64,000 nt of DNA from Nitrobacter sp051535235 (GTDB lineage Bacteria; Pseudomonadota; Alphaproteobacteria; Rhizobiales; Xanthobacteraceae), in contig NZ_JBPPLZ010000001.1 of NCBI RefSeq assembly GCF_051535235.1, forward strand, positions 62,001 to 126,000. The letters run 5' to 3'. The position numbers and the translations under genes are program-made. How positions within the stretch are numbered: position 1 is the first letter of the stretch; the number at the start of each line of letters is the position of its first letter. Below are positions 33,965-42,936 of this stretch, one piece after another. Under the pieces are notes generated by a model. It was not told where the DNA came from, did not search any database, and was given only the letters and a program-made list of their open reading frames with translations.

Positions 33965-35332
33965 TTACAGCAGCGTCCCGCTCAGGATCAGCAGCGCGAC
34001 GCTGAAATAGATCATCAATCCGGTGACGTCGACCAGCGTGGCGACGAACGGCGCGGAAGCGCTGGCGGGGTCGAACCCCGCCCGTTGCAGGATGAACGGC
34101 AGCATCGAGCCCGCCACCGAGCCGAATGTCACCACGCCGATCAGCGCGGCCGCGACAGTGATGGCGACAAGCACCCAATGCTCGCCGTAATCGAAAATGC
34201 CGAGTTTCTGCCAGGCCACCACGCGGATCAGTCCGATCACGCCGAGGATCGCGCCGAGGATCAGTCCCGTCGGCAGTTCGCGCAAGGCCACGCGCCACCA
34301 GTCGCCAAGCCTGACCTCGCGCAGCGCCAGCGCGCGGATCAGGAGCGAGGTCGCCTGCGATCCGGAATTGCCGCCGGAACTCATGATCAGCGGGATGAAC
34401 AGCGTCAGCACGATGGCCTTTTCCAGTTCGCCTTCGAAGTGCTGCATGGCGCTCGCGGTCAGCATCTCGCCGAGGAACAGCACGCAGAGCCAGCCGCCGC
34501 GCTTGCGGATCATGCTCGGAAGTCCGATCTGCAGATAAGGCTCGTCGGTCGCCGCCATGCCGCCGAACTTCTGCGCGTCCTCGGTATTTTCCTCGATGAT
34601 GGCGTCGATGATGTCGTCGACCGTGACGATGCCGAGCACATGCCCGGCCTTGTCGACGACGGGTACAGCCAGCAGGTCGTGCCGCGTGATCAGCCGCGCC
34701 ACGTCCTCGCGGTCCGTCAGCGGAGAGGTCGTGATCGGCGAGCGCGCCAGATCGGAGATCCTGGCCAGAGGCGCGCCGGCGACCAGCCGCCGCAGCGACA
34801 CCGCGCCAACCAGACGGCGGGTGAAGGCGTCCAGCACGTAAATGGCGTAGACCGTCTCGCGGGTGCGCTCGACCTGCCGGATGTGCTGCAAGGTGCGCTC
34901 CACGGTCCAGGTCGCGGGCACGCTGACGAACTCGGTCGTCATCATCGCGCCCGCGGTGTTTTCCGGATAGGCGAGCAGACCCTCAATGGTCGTGCGCGTC
35001 GCCGCGTCCAGCCCCCGCATCAGCTCGGTACGGACCGGCTCCTCAAGTTGCTGCACGATGTCGGCGGCCATGTCGGCCGACATGCCGGCGAGCAGCACGG
35101 TCGCGGTCCGTCGCGGCAGCGCCTCGATGATCTCGGGGCCGAAATTCAGCTCCGGCTTGTCGAGAATCTCGACCGAGGTATCGACCGGCAGCAGAACCAG
35201 CACCGCGGCCGCGTCCTGCGGTGCGAGCTGATTGAGGATTTCGACGTTGTCCGCGACATGGCCGTCGCTCAGCCGTGAAGCCAGCGCGAACACATCGAGG
35301 TCGCCGTCCGTGGCGGTGTGGGTCTCCGTCAT
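33965..35332 (-). CDS. mgtE: Magnesium transporter MgtE
   Basis: 455 residues. MgtE N-domain (about 20-130; superhelical), two CBS domains (about 135-250; VVDKAGHVLGIVTVDD), plug helix and five transmembrane helices (TM block with SSGGNSGSQATSLLIRALA, the conserved ion pore). Channel for Mg2+ gated by intracellular Mg2+. A possible GAAGGTGAG ribosome site precedes the start. The gene lies alone between inverted copies of the 36-bp repeat. Confidence 0.95.
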   Translation of the reverse strand: MTETHTATDGDLDVFALASRLSDGHVADNVEILNQLAPQDAAAVLVLLPVDTSVEILDKPELNFGPEIIEALPRRTATVLLAGMSADMAADIVQQLEEPVRTELMRGLDAATRTTIEGLLAYPENTAGAMMTTEFVSVPATWTVERTLQHIRQVERTRETVYAIYVLDAFTRRLVGAVSLRRLVAGAPLARISDLARSPITTSPLTDREDVARLITRHDLLAVPVVDKAGHVLGIVTVDDIIDAIIEENTEDAQKFGGMAATDEPYLQIGLPSMIRKRGGWLCVLFLGEMLTASAMQHFEGELEKAIVLTLFIPLIMSSGGNSGSQATSLLIRALALREVRLGDWWRVALRELPTGLILGAILGVIGLIRVVAWQKLGIFDYGEHWVLVAITVAAALIGVVTFGSVAGSMLPFILQRAGFDPASASAPFVATLVDVTGLMIYFSVALLILSGTLL

Positions 35333-35779
35333 AGCTCACCTTCGGGGTCTGCCGGCAACGGCAGGCCTTGTGAGCTCATCAAGCTCTCAGACCGGCGCCG
35401 CTGTCGGCGAGGTACCTGGCAAGGTACCTGGCAAGTTACCAGGACTGTCGCTTGGCATAATGTCGGGTGTTCCAGTGATGGGCGCGCGACCGAGGCCGCA
35501 GCATCCCGCTATGGCTGACATGATCCTTCAACCGGACGCCGTCAAGGGAAAAAGGGCGTGCAGAGGACTGACAACGGCTGTTCAAGCTATCGTCATGCCC
35601 GGCCTTGTGCCGGGCATCCACGTCTTGGATTCCTTCCACGTTAAAGACGTGGATGGCTGGGAACCCATAGGCGAGCGAAGCGACGCCGTTCTTCGAACGG
35701 CTATGGGCGAGCGAAGCGACGCCGTTCTTCGAACGGCTATGCCGGGCCATGACGATATCAGGCGTTCGCGATAATGGGC
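35333..35779. other. 447-bp intergenic stretch with repeats
   Basis: Upstream of mgtE there is a CTGCCG-GCAA-CGGCAG hairpin, then two and a half tandem 12-base units (GGTACCTGGCAA) at 35411-35443, and the 36-bp repeat pair. No Mg2+ riboswitch sequence recognised. Short frames here are repeat translations. Confidence 0.5.
35671..35742 (-). repeat. 36-bp tandem repeat, two units (inverted relative to 33816)
   Basis: GCGAGCGAAGCGACGCCGTT repeated every 36 bases, with CTTCGAACGGCTATG after it. Reverse complement of the 33816 pair with a few base changes. Confidence 0.85.
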
Positions 35780-36526
35780 CTACCCGCCGAGTTTCGCCAT
35801 CAGCGCGTCGGACACCTCGAAGTTGGCGTAGACGTTCTGGACGTCGTCGTGCTCGTTGAGAAGATCGATGAGCTTGAGCAGCTTCTCGCCGGTGTTGTCA
35901 TCGACGGCGATCGTGTTCTGCGGCTTCCAGATCAACGCCACCTTGCGCGCCTCGCCGAACCGGCCTTCGAGCGCCCTGGCAACGTCGCGGAAGGTTTCCT
36001 GCGAGGCATAGATTTCATGGCCGCTCTCGCCCGACGCCACGTCGTCGGCGCCGGCCTCGATCGCGGCTTCCAGCATGTCGTCGGCGGACGCCTTGTCCGC
36101 GTCGTATTCGATCACCCCGAGCCGGTCGAACATGAACGACACCGAGCCGGTTTCACCGAGGTTGCCGCCGGATTTGGTGAAGTAGGAGCGGATGTCGGAA
36201 GCCGCGCGGTTGCGATTGTCGGTCAGGACTTCCATGATCACGGCGACGCCGCCGGGACCGTAGCCCTCGTAACGCAATTCGTCATAGGTCTCCGCGTCGT
36301 TGCCGCTCGCCTTCTTGATCGCGCGCTCGATATTGTCCTTGGGCATGTTTTCCGCCCGCGCCGCGATCATGGCGGCGCGCAGCCGCGCATTCATCGCCGG
36401 ATCGGGCGCTCCGAGCTTGGCCGCCACGGTGATTTCGCGCGCGAGCTTGCTGAACAGCTTCGACTTATGGGCATCCTGCCTGCCCTTGCGGTGCATGATG
36501 TTCTTGAACTGGGAATGTCCGGCCAT
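35780..36526 (-). CDS. YebC/PmpR-family translational/transcriptional regulator
   Basis: 248 residues. Starts MAGHSQFKNIMHRKGRQDAHK, the signature of the family, followed by the three-domain arrangement (KLAREITVAAKLG; DNRNRAASDIRSYFTKSGG). The family includes DNA-binding PmpR and ribosome-rescue YebC; which one applies is not clear from sequence. Alone between repeats and the next operon. Confidence 0.94.
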   Translation of the reverse strand: MAGHSQFKNIMHRKGRQDAHKSKLFSKLAREITVAAKLGAPDPAMNARLRAAMIAARAENMPKDNIERAIKKASGNDAETYDELRYEGYGPGGVAVIMEVLTDNRNRAASDIRSYFTKSGGNLGETGSVSFMFDRLGVIEYDADKASADDMLEAAIEAGADDVASGESGHEIYASQETFRDVARALEGRFGEARKVALIWKPQNTIAVDDNTGEKLLKLIDLLNEHDDVQNVYANFEVSDALMAKLGG

Positions 36527-36675
36527 CGGCAGGTCTCTTTCGAATCCGGGGCAGGTGCCGGCGGCGGCACCGGCGCCCTCTGCAAAGGTGGAAGCGGCGC
36601 GGCGTTATAAGCCGGGACTGGTTGGAATCAAAGACTGGCGCGAAAACATCCGCCATCGATCCCGGTTCGATCGCG

Positions 36676-37497
36676 TCACGTCCAGAACGAGGGCTCCGCC
36701 GGCTCGAGCCGTCCGCCAAGCCGCACCGGCGCGATTCTGAGCGCAAGCCCGGTCGCATCATCGGTCTCGACCGCGACGCCGCTCAGCGTGGCAATGCCGC
36801 CGGCCGGCTCGAACCGGCCGCTCGGAATGCCCGTCGTGAAGCGGCGCAGCGGCTCCTCTTTCTGCATCCCGATCACGGAGTCATAATCGCCGGTCATGCC
36901 GGCATCGCTCATATAGGCGGTGCCACTGGGAAGGATCCGATGATCCGCCGTCGGCACATGGGTGTGCGTCCCGACCACAAGGCTGGCGCGGCCGTCGCAG
37001 AAGAAGCCCATGCTTTGCTTCTCGCTGGTCGCCTCGCCGTGGAAATCCACGACGATCGCGTCCGCCGCCTCGCGCAACGGACAGGCGTCAAGCTCGCTAT
37101 CGATGGCGCGGAAGGGATCGTTGAGCGGCTCCATGAAGATGCGCGCCATGGCGTTGATGACGAGCGCGCGGCGGCCGTCCCTGATATCGATCAGCGCGGC
37201 GCCGCGGCCCGGCGTATGCCGCGGAAAATTCAGCGGGCGAATGAGCCGCGGCGCGCGCTCGATGAACACCAGCGCCTCTTTCTGATTCCAGGCGTGGTTG
37301 CCGAGCGTGACGGCGTCGGCCCCGGCGTCGAGAAACTCCTGGTAGATCGCCTCGGTGATGCCGAAGCCGCCGGCGGCATTCTCGCCGTTGACGACGACGA
37401 GATCGAGCTTCCACCGGGCAATGAGCGCCGGCAGACGTTCGCTGATGGCGGTGCGTCCGGTCTTGCCGACGACGTCGCCGATGAAAAGAATACGCAC
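36676..37497 (-). CDS. YmdB-type metallophosphoesterase (TIGR00282)
   Basis: 273 residues, calcineurin-like. Metal and phosphate-binding motifs: GDVVGKTGR, VNGENAAGGFGI, GNHAWNQKE, DFHGEATSEKQ and GTHTHVPTAD. In Bacillus the relative hydrolyses 2',3'- and 3',5'-cyclic nucleotides. It lies 28 bases downstream of the 5-formyl-THF ligase gene on the same strand, so probably co-transcribed. Confidence 0.92.
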   Translation of the reverse strand: MRILFIGDVVGKTGRTAISERLPALIARWKLDLVVVNGENAAGGFGITEAIYQEFLDAGADAVTLGNHAWNQKEALVFIERAPRLIRPLNFPRHTPGRGAALIDIRDGRRALVINAMARIFMEPLNDPFRAIDSELDACPLREAADAIVVDFHGEATSEKQSMGFFCDGRASLVVGTHTHVPTADHRILPSGTAYMSDAGMTGDYDSVIGMQKEEPLRRFTTGIPSGRFEPAGGIATLSGVAVETDDATGLALRIAPVRLGGRLEPAEPSFWT

Positions 37498-37525
37498 GGC
37501 TCTACTTTTCCGATTTCAACGCGGC

Positions 37526-38110
37526 TCACTTTCCAAAGCTGAAAAGCCCGGCTTCGGTTAGCACATAATCGAGCCGGACGTCGTGGGACAATGCGGGCAC
37601 CTGCGGAATTTCCTGCACCGCGAAGGCGAGACCTATGGCGATGACCGGCTTCCTGTCGCGCAACTGCGCAAGCGTGCGGTCGTAATAGCCGGCGCCATAG
37701 CCGATGCGGTGACCGGCGCGATCGAATGCGGCGAGCGGCACCAGCACGATATCCGGGACGACCTCGGTCACAGCGGCGGGCGGCTCGGAAATTCCGAACG
37801 TACCTCGCACCAGCGTCTCGCCCGGCTTCCACGCGCGAAAGACGAGCCCGGCGTTGCGCGCTGCAATCGCCGGCATAGCAAGCGCAGCACCTCGCGCGGC
37901 CAGGCTCTGCATCAGCGGCACGGGATCGATCTCGCTGCGGATCGGCGCGTAGCCGGCGACGATCGTCGACGACGTGATTTCGAGCGGCGGCATTTGTGCC
38001 GCGATCCCACGCGCCGCGTTGGCGCGCTGCTCCGCGTTCAAGGCATCGCGACGAGCCAGCGCGACAGCGCGCAGTTCGTTTTTGGATGGGGCGTCCGAGG
38101 AAACCGACAT
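37526..38110 (-). CDS. 5-formyltetrahydrofolate cyclo-ligase
   Basis: 194 residues. ATP-dependent conversion of 5-formyl-THF to 5,10-methenyl-THF. Substrate loop in the YGAGYYDRTLAQL segment; full-length. The 6S RNA gene lies directly upstream on the same strand, as in many proteobacteria (ssrS-ygfA), so the RNA and enzyme may share a primary transcript. Confidence 0.92.
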   Translation of the reverse strand: MSVSSDAPSKNELRAVALARRDALNAEQRANAARGIAAQMPPLEITSSTIVAGYAPIRSEIDPVPLMQSLAARGAALAMPAIAARNAGLVFRAWKPGETLVRGTFGISEPPAAVTEVVPDIVLVPLAAFDRAGHRIGYGAGYYDRTLAQLRDRKPVIAIGLAFAVQEIPQVPALSHDVRLDYVLTEAGLFSFGK

Positions 38111-38215
38111 GCCGGATGTTTAGTTCACCGTCATCATCCGCGAAAGCGGATGATCCGGTACTCCAATCAGGACATGACTAATGCCTGCCGCCTGCGCAGA
38201 CGCTCGAATGGGAAA

Positions 38216-38379
38216 AGTGCGAAGCCGCGACCGCCGTTGGAGCGCTCGATCCCGGAGTTCCCTACGAAAGTAGGTGGGCACCATATGTCCGGATCCACGG
38301 ACCCGGCCAGGGACAGTTCCCTTAAGGATCGATAAGGCCCCGGGGATGTGTGGCTCCTGACGCGCGGCGCAGCCTCGCA
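38216..38379 (-). ncRNA. ssrS: 6S RNA
   Basis: About 162 nucleotides between zapA and the formyl-THF ligase, the usual ssrS location. The ends pair: TGCGAGGCTGCG at the 5' end with CGCGGCTTCGCA at the 3' end (12 pairs, two G-U), giving the closing stem, followed by a CTTTT run. Inside, TGCCCACCTACTTTCGTAGG and CCCTGGCC segments resemble conserved alphaproteobacterial 6S blocks as I recall them. A TACATT -10 box lies just upstream. 6S RNA binds sigma70 RNA polymerase in stationary phase. Boundaries are estimated from the stem. Confidence 0.8.
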
Positions 38380-38472
38380 ATGCTAATGTAGGCGGGAATG
38401 GACGCGGATGCCAGCGGCGTCTCATGTGACGAACGTGTATCTATCCCGGGCGCGATGCGGGCGGCGGAGTCT

Positions 38473-38856
38473 TCACCCGATGGCGATGCCGCCGCCGACG
38501 GTGCGGTTCAGGACCTGCGTGGTCTTTTCGATGCGCTGCGCCGCCATGTTCAGCGCGGCAGCCACTGCCGTTTGCGTGGCGCGCGCGCGCTCCGCGGCCG
38601 CAGCGCGCACGTCTCCCAATGCGCTGAGTTCGTCCTCCAGCGCGCGGATGCGCTGGTGCGCATCCAACAACTCGTCGGAGGCCGTGAGAGCCGCCATCAC
38701 TTCCAGGCGCTGATCGCCAATTTCGCCGAACTTGCCCCGCAACTCGCCGATCCGGTTTTCGAGATCGCGCGCAAGGGCCTGCAGCCGCTCTTCCTGGCCA
38801 TCCTCGCAGGCCATCCGGTACTGGCGGCCGTTGATGGTGACATTGAGATGACTCAC
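38473..38856 (-). CDS. zapA: Cell division protein ZapA
   Basis: 127 residues. N-terminal MSHLNVTINGRQYRMACEDGQEERLQALA binds FtsZ and bundles filaments; a coiled coil follows. The tail (after about residue 105) is family-variable. Its start overlaps the stop of the upstream DUF4164 gene by 4 bases. Confidence 0.9.
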   Translation of the reverse strand: MSHLNVTINGRQYRMACEDGQEERLQALARDLENRIGELRGKFGEIGDQRLEVMAALTASDELLDAHQRIRALEDELSALGDVRAAAAERARATQTAVAAALNMAAQRIEKTTQVLNRTVGGGIAIG

Positions 38857-39194
38857 GACTTCTCTCCCGTCTCTCCCGCGGCTTCGAGCACGGACTGGAT
38901 GGTGCCGATCGCCGCGTCGAGCTTGTCGGCGATTTCGCGATTGGCGCGTTCGAGCTTGCGCGTGCGCACGAGCGAGCCATCAAGCTCATCCGCGAGCCGC
39001 GAGCGGTCGGCGCCCAGCGCCTGAATACGGCTCGCCAGTTCGTCCTCGTTGCGGTCCGCCTCGCGCCGCCGCTCCACCGCTCTTTCCAGGGCATCAAGCG
39101 CGGCGGTCAGCCGCCGGGTCGCGGCATCGATTTCGACCGCGCCAGGACTAGACGGTTCGGCGCCGGCGGAACGGTTGGCGGGTCGGTCGTTCAT
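38853..39194 (-). CDS. DUF4164-family coiled-coil protein
   Basis: 113 residues, almost all heptad-rich coiled coil (ATRRLTAALDALERAVERRRE; RKLERANREIADKLDAAIG). An alphaproteobacterial family with no known function. Coupled to zapA by a 4-base overlap, so a role near the division ring is plausible but inferred. Confidence 0.82.
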   Translation of the reverse strand: MNDRPANRSAGAEPSSPGAVEIDAATRRLTAALDALERAVERRREADRNEDELASRIQALGADRSRLADELDGSLVRTRKLERANREIADKLDAAIGTIQSVLEAAGETGEKS

Positions 39195-39476
39195 GTTCGC
39201 TCAGCGCGCCTTTCGGCCGGCTGTGGGCCGGATTACAAAGCCACGGCTCGGCAAGCCCTTAGGGGCTGAAATTTACGTGGCGGACGAGGCCAGCGCAACG
39301 CCGCAGCGCAGCTATGCACCGCAAAACATTCTGCCTGTGAGGAGGGTCTCCCGCACTTGGACTCCGCCGACGCAGGTGCTATGCCCCCCGGAACGCCAGT
39401 CCGGCTCGCCGGGCTGCATCGAATTCCAATGCGAACCGTTTAGCCCTCCTCATCTAGTCTGGACCGGATATCCCAC

Positions 39477-41462
39477 ATGCCGACCGTCGACTCCTCCCGT
39501 ATGGCGAATGCAATCCGCGCGCTCGCGATGGACGCCGTAGAAAAAGCAAAATCGGGCCACCCCGGCCTTCCCATGGGCACGGCCGACATCGCCACGGTGC
39601 TGTTTACCAAGTTCCTGAAATACGACGCGACCGATCCGCACTGGCCAGACCGCGACCGCTTCATCCTCTCCGCCGGCCACGGCTCGATGCTGCTCTACGC
39701 GCTGTTGTACCTGACCGGCTACAAGGAGATGACGCTCGACCAGATCAAGAACTTCCGGCAGCTCAACTCCAAGACGCCCGGCCATCCGGAGAACTTCATC
39801 ACCGAGGGCGTCGAGACCACCACCGGCCCGCTGGGCCAGGGCGTCGCCACCTCGGTTGGCTTCGCGCTCGCCGAACGCCTGCTGGCCGCCCAGTTCGGCC
39901 GGGATGTCGTCGATCACTACACCTATGTGCTGTGCTCCGACGGCGACCTGATGGAGGGCATCAGCCAGGAGGCGATCGCGCTGGCCGGCCATCTCAAGCT
40001 CAACAAGCTGATTTTCCTGTATGACGACAACGGCATCACCATCGACGGCCCGATCTCGCTGACCGACAACGTCGATCAGGTGGCGCGTTTCAAGGCCTGC
40101 GGCTGGGACGCAAGGCGGATTGACGGCCATGATCAGAAGGCGATCACAGCAGCGATCCGCCGGGCGCAGAAGTCCGACAAGCCGTCGCTGATCGCCTGCA
40201 AGACCATCATCGGCTTCGGCGCGCCCACCCGAGCCGGCACCTCCAAGGCGCATGGCGAAGCGCTCGGTGCGGAAGAACTCGCGGGTGCGAAGAAGGCGCT
40301 CGGCTGGAATTACGGCCCGTTCGAGATTCCCGACGACGTTCTCAAGGCCTGGCGCAGCGCCGGGCGCAAGGGCAAGCGGCAAAACAAGGAATGGCGCGCG
40401 CGGTTCGCGGCGAAGCCCGAGGCCGAACGCGGCGAGTTCACGCGACGCGCCATCGACCGCAAGCCGCCGCAAAACCTCGACGAGGTGGTGCGCAAGCTCA
40501 AGGACAAACTGGTCGCCGAACCGCCGACGGTCGCCACCCGCAAGGCCAGTGAAATCGCGCTCGAGGTGCTGGTGCCGGCGATGCCGGAACTGCTGCTCGG
40601 CTCCGCCGACCTCACGCCGTCCAACAACACCCGCACCAAAGGGATGAAGGACGTCGAGCCCGGTCACGACGACGGCCGCTACATCCATTACGGCATCCGC
40701 GAACTCGGCATGGCGGCTGCCATGAACGGCATCGCACTGCACGGCGGATTCGCGCCGGCCGGCGGCACCTTCATGTGCTTCGCCGACTACGCCCGCCCGG
40801 CGATGCGCGTGTCCGCGCTGGCCAACATCCCGGTGGTCTACATCATGACCCACGACTCCATCGGGCTCGGCGAGGACGGTCCCACCCATCAGCCGGTGGA
40901 ACATCTGGCGAGCCTGCGCGCGATGCCGAACATGCGCGTGTTCCGCCCCGCCGACGCGGTCGAGACCGCCGAGTGCTGGCAGCTTGCCCTTGAGCGGCCG
41001 AAAGGGCCGACAGTGCTGGCGCTGTCGCGGCAAAACCTCACGCCGGTGCGCAAGACCCCGCATGCGGACAATCGCTGCGCGCATGGCGCCTATGAGCTGG
41101 TCGCGGCCAATGGCGAGGCGAAGGTGTCGATCTTCGCCTCCGGATCGGAAGTCGAGATCGCGGTCGCGGCGCAGCAACAGCTTGCCGGGCGCGGCATCGC
41201 GTCGCGGGTGGTCTCAGTGCCCTCGCTGGAACTGCTGCTCGAACAGCCCGAGGAACGCCGGCATGCCCTTATCGGCAAAGCGCCGGTCAAGATCGCCGTG
41301 GAAGCGGCCGTACGCTTCGGCTGGGACGCCGTGATCGGGGCCGATGGCCTCTTCGTCGGCATGCACAGCTTCGGTCACAGCGCTCCCGCCAAGGACCTCT
41401 ACAAGCATTTCGGCATCACCGCCGAAGCCGTGGTCAGCGCTGCGGAGAAGCGCCTTCGTTGA
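39477..41462 (+). CDS. tkt: Transketolase
   Basis: 661 residues, thiamine-diphosphate enzyme. ThDP/Mg2+ motif CSDGDLMEGISQEA, substrate loops SAGHGSML and GPLGQG, middle domain HDSIGLGEDGPTHQP and C-terminal regulatory domain. Two-carbon transfer in the pentose-phosphate and Calvin cycles. Heads a tkt-gap-pgk-fba series, though about 330 bases separate it from gap, so its transcript may be separate. Confidence 0.95.
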   Translation: MPTVDSSRMANAIRALAMDAVEKAKSGHPGLPMGTADIATVLFTKFLKYDATDPHWPDRDRFILSAGHGSMLLYALLYLTGYKEMTLDQIKNFRQLNSKTPGHPENFITEGVETTTGPLGQGVATSVGFALAERLLAAQFGRDVVDHYTYVLCSDGDLMEGISQEAIALAGHLKLNKLIFLYDDNGITIDGPISLTDNVDQVARFKACGWDARRIDGHDQKAITAAIRRAQKSDKPSLIACKTIIGFGAPTRAGTSKAHGEALGAEELAGAKKALGWNYGPFEIPDDVLKAWRSAGRKGKRQNKEWRARFAAKPEAERGEFTRRAIDRKPPQNLDEVVRKLKDKLVAEPPTVATRKASEIALEVLVPAMPELLLGSADLTPSNNTRTKGMKDVEPGHDDGRYIHYGIRELGMAAAMNGIALHGGFAPAGGTFMCFADYARPAMRVSALANIPVVYIMTHDSIGLGEDGPTHQPVEHLASLRAMPNMRVFRPADAVETAECWQLALERPKGPTVLALSRQNLTPVRKTPHADNRCAHGAYELVAANGEAKVSIFASGSEVEIAVAAQQQLAGRGIASRVVSVPSLELLLEQPEERRHALIGKAPVKIAVEAAVRFGWDAVIGADGLFVGMHSFGHSAPAKDLYKHFGITAEAVVSAAEKRLR

Positions 41463-41788
41463 GGTTGAGATTGCCTCAAAATCAAAAAGGCGCTAGCTAA
41501 AACGCGCGGAATGTGGATTTGACATGAGCGGACCGGCCCCCCACAGGTCGGGCTGCGAATGTCAGATCCAGATTTCCGCTGACAGCTTATTTTGCTGGTG
41601 GTTCTCTGATTTTGACGCTCGCAGATTCTCTCGCTTAGGGCGGGATGCGAATGCCAAAATCGAGCCGCTAGATATCACCAATGGTCGCCGCCCGGCAGAA
41701 CCGGGTGACACAGGCGTCGACGCTCGCGCACGGAGCTAAACTTGCGGTTGCGCGGAGACAATGCTTTATTTGAAGGAGAACGAAGATC
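41463..41788. other. 326-bp gap between tkt and gap
   Basis: No gene. A possible -35/-10 pair (TTGCGG, 17-base spacer, TTTATT at 41742-41770) sits just upstream of gap, and GAAGGAGAA is its ribosome site, suggesting gap has its own promoter. The -10 is poor. Confidence 0.5.
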
Positions 41789-42799
41789 ATGGCAGTCCGG
41801 GTCGCAATCAACGGGTTTGGCCGCATCGGCCGCAATGTTTTGCGCGCCATCTACGAGGCCAAGCGCGACAACGAGATCGAGATCGTCGCCATCAACGATC
41901 TGGGCCCGGTGGAAACCAACGCGCATCTCTTGCGCTTCGACTCCGTGCATGGCCGCTTCCCGTACGAGGTGAAGGTTGAAGGCGACAGCATCGTCATCGG
42001 CAAGAACAAGATCAAGGTGACCGCCGAGCGCGACCCCTCGAAGCTGCCGTGGAAGGAACTCGGCATCGATATCGCGATGGAGTGCACCGGCCTCTTCACC
42101 GCCCGCGACAAGGCCGCCGCGCATCTCGCCGCCGGCGCCAAGCGCGTGCTGGTCTCGGCTCCGGCCGAGGGTGCCGACATGACCGTGGTCTACGGCGTCA
42201 ACCACGACAAGCTGACCAAGGACCATCTGGTCGTTTCGAACGGCTCCTGCACCACCAACTGTCTCGCGCCGGTCGCGAAGGTCATCAACGATCTGGTCGG
42301 TATCGAAACCGGCTTCATGACCACGATTCACGCCTACACCGGCGACCAGCCGTCGCTCGACACCATGCACAAGGACCTCTACCGCGGCCGCGCCGCGGCG
42401 CTTTCGATGGTCCCGACCTCGACCGGCGCCGCCCGGGCGATCGGCCTGGTGCTCCCTGAACTCAAGGGCAAACTCGACGGCGTCGCCATCCGCGTGCCGA
42501 CGCCGAACGTCTCGGTGGTCGATCTCAAGGTGATCGCCAAGAAGGCGACCACCGCCAACGAGATCAACGAGGCGATGAAGCGCGCCGCTTCGCAGGAACT
42601 GAAGGGCATTCTCGGCACCACCGATCAGCCCAACGTCTCCAGCGACTTCAACCACGATCCGCACTCCTCGACGTTCCACATCGACCAGACCAAGGTGCAG
42701 AACGGCACGCTGGTGCGCGTGCTGTCGTGGTACGATAACGAATGGGGCTTCTCCAACCGCATGAACGACACCGCCGTCGCGATGGCGAAGCTGATCTGA
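41789..42799 (+). CDS. gap: Glyceraldehyde-3-phosphate dehydrogenase, type I
   Basis: 336 residues. Active Cys in SNGSCTTNCLAPVAK, Rossmann GFGRIGRNVLRA at the start, C-terminal SWYDNEWGFSNRM. Used in glycolysis, gluconeogenesis and the Calvin cycle. Followed by a strongly structured gap before pgk. Confidence 0.97.
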   Translation: MAVRVAINGFGRIGRNVLRAIYEAKRDNEIEIVAINDLGPVETNAHLLRFDSVHGRFPYEVKVEGDSIVIGKNKIKVTAERDPSKLPWKELGIDIAMECTGLFTARDKAAAHLAAGAKRVLVSAPAEGADMTVVYGVNHDKLTKDHLVVSNGSCTTNCLAPVAKVINDLVGIETGFMTTIHAYTGDQPSLDTMHKDLYRGRAAALSMVPTSTGAARAIGLVLPELKGKLDGVAIRVPTPNVSVVDLKVIAKKATTANEINEAMKRAASQELKGILGTTDQPNVSSDFNHDPHSSTFHIDQTKVQNGTLVRVLSWYDNEWGFSNRMNDTAVAMAKLI

Positions 42800-42816
42800 G
42801 ATTGACGCGTCCCTCG

Positions 42817-42901
42817 CGCATCGCGGCACAACTGCCGCGATGCGAACCGGGACCGTTCGATACCGCAACTTTTCCTGCGTAGCGGTCCCGGCTCTGCGGT
42901 G
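42817..42901 (+). other. Two intercistronic stem-loops between gap and pgk
   Basis: First stem: CGCATCGCGGCA / TGCCGCGATGCG, 12 perfect pairs with a 4-base CAAC loop (42817-42844). Second: CCGGGACCG / CGGTCCCGG, 9 perfect pairs with a 37-base loop (42847-42901). Neither is followed by a T-run, so these are mRNA stability or processing elements rather than terminators. Confidence 0.75.
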
Positions 42902-42936
42902 CACCGTTCACGCCGCACCGCCTCCGGGATCCAGCC

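Noticed and set aside
35333..35470. Mg2+ riboswitch upstream of mgtE
   Set aside because: Only a small CTGCCG/CGGCAG hairpin is visible; conserved M-box sequence blocks were not recognised.
35436..35750. Minus-strand frame encoding repeated RSKNGVASLA units
   Set aside because: It is the translation of the 36-bp tandem repeat, and the same peptide would arise at the other repeat pair. Not a gene.
39450..41177. Long minus-strand open frame of 575 codons antisense to tkt
   Set aside because: Lies fully over transketolase; the high G+C codon pattern opens the opposite strand. No domain, signal or ribosome site recognised.
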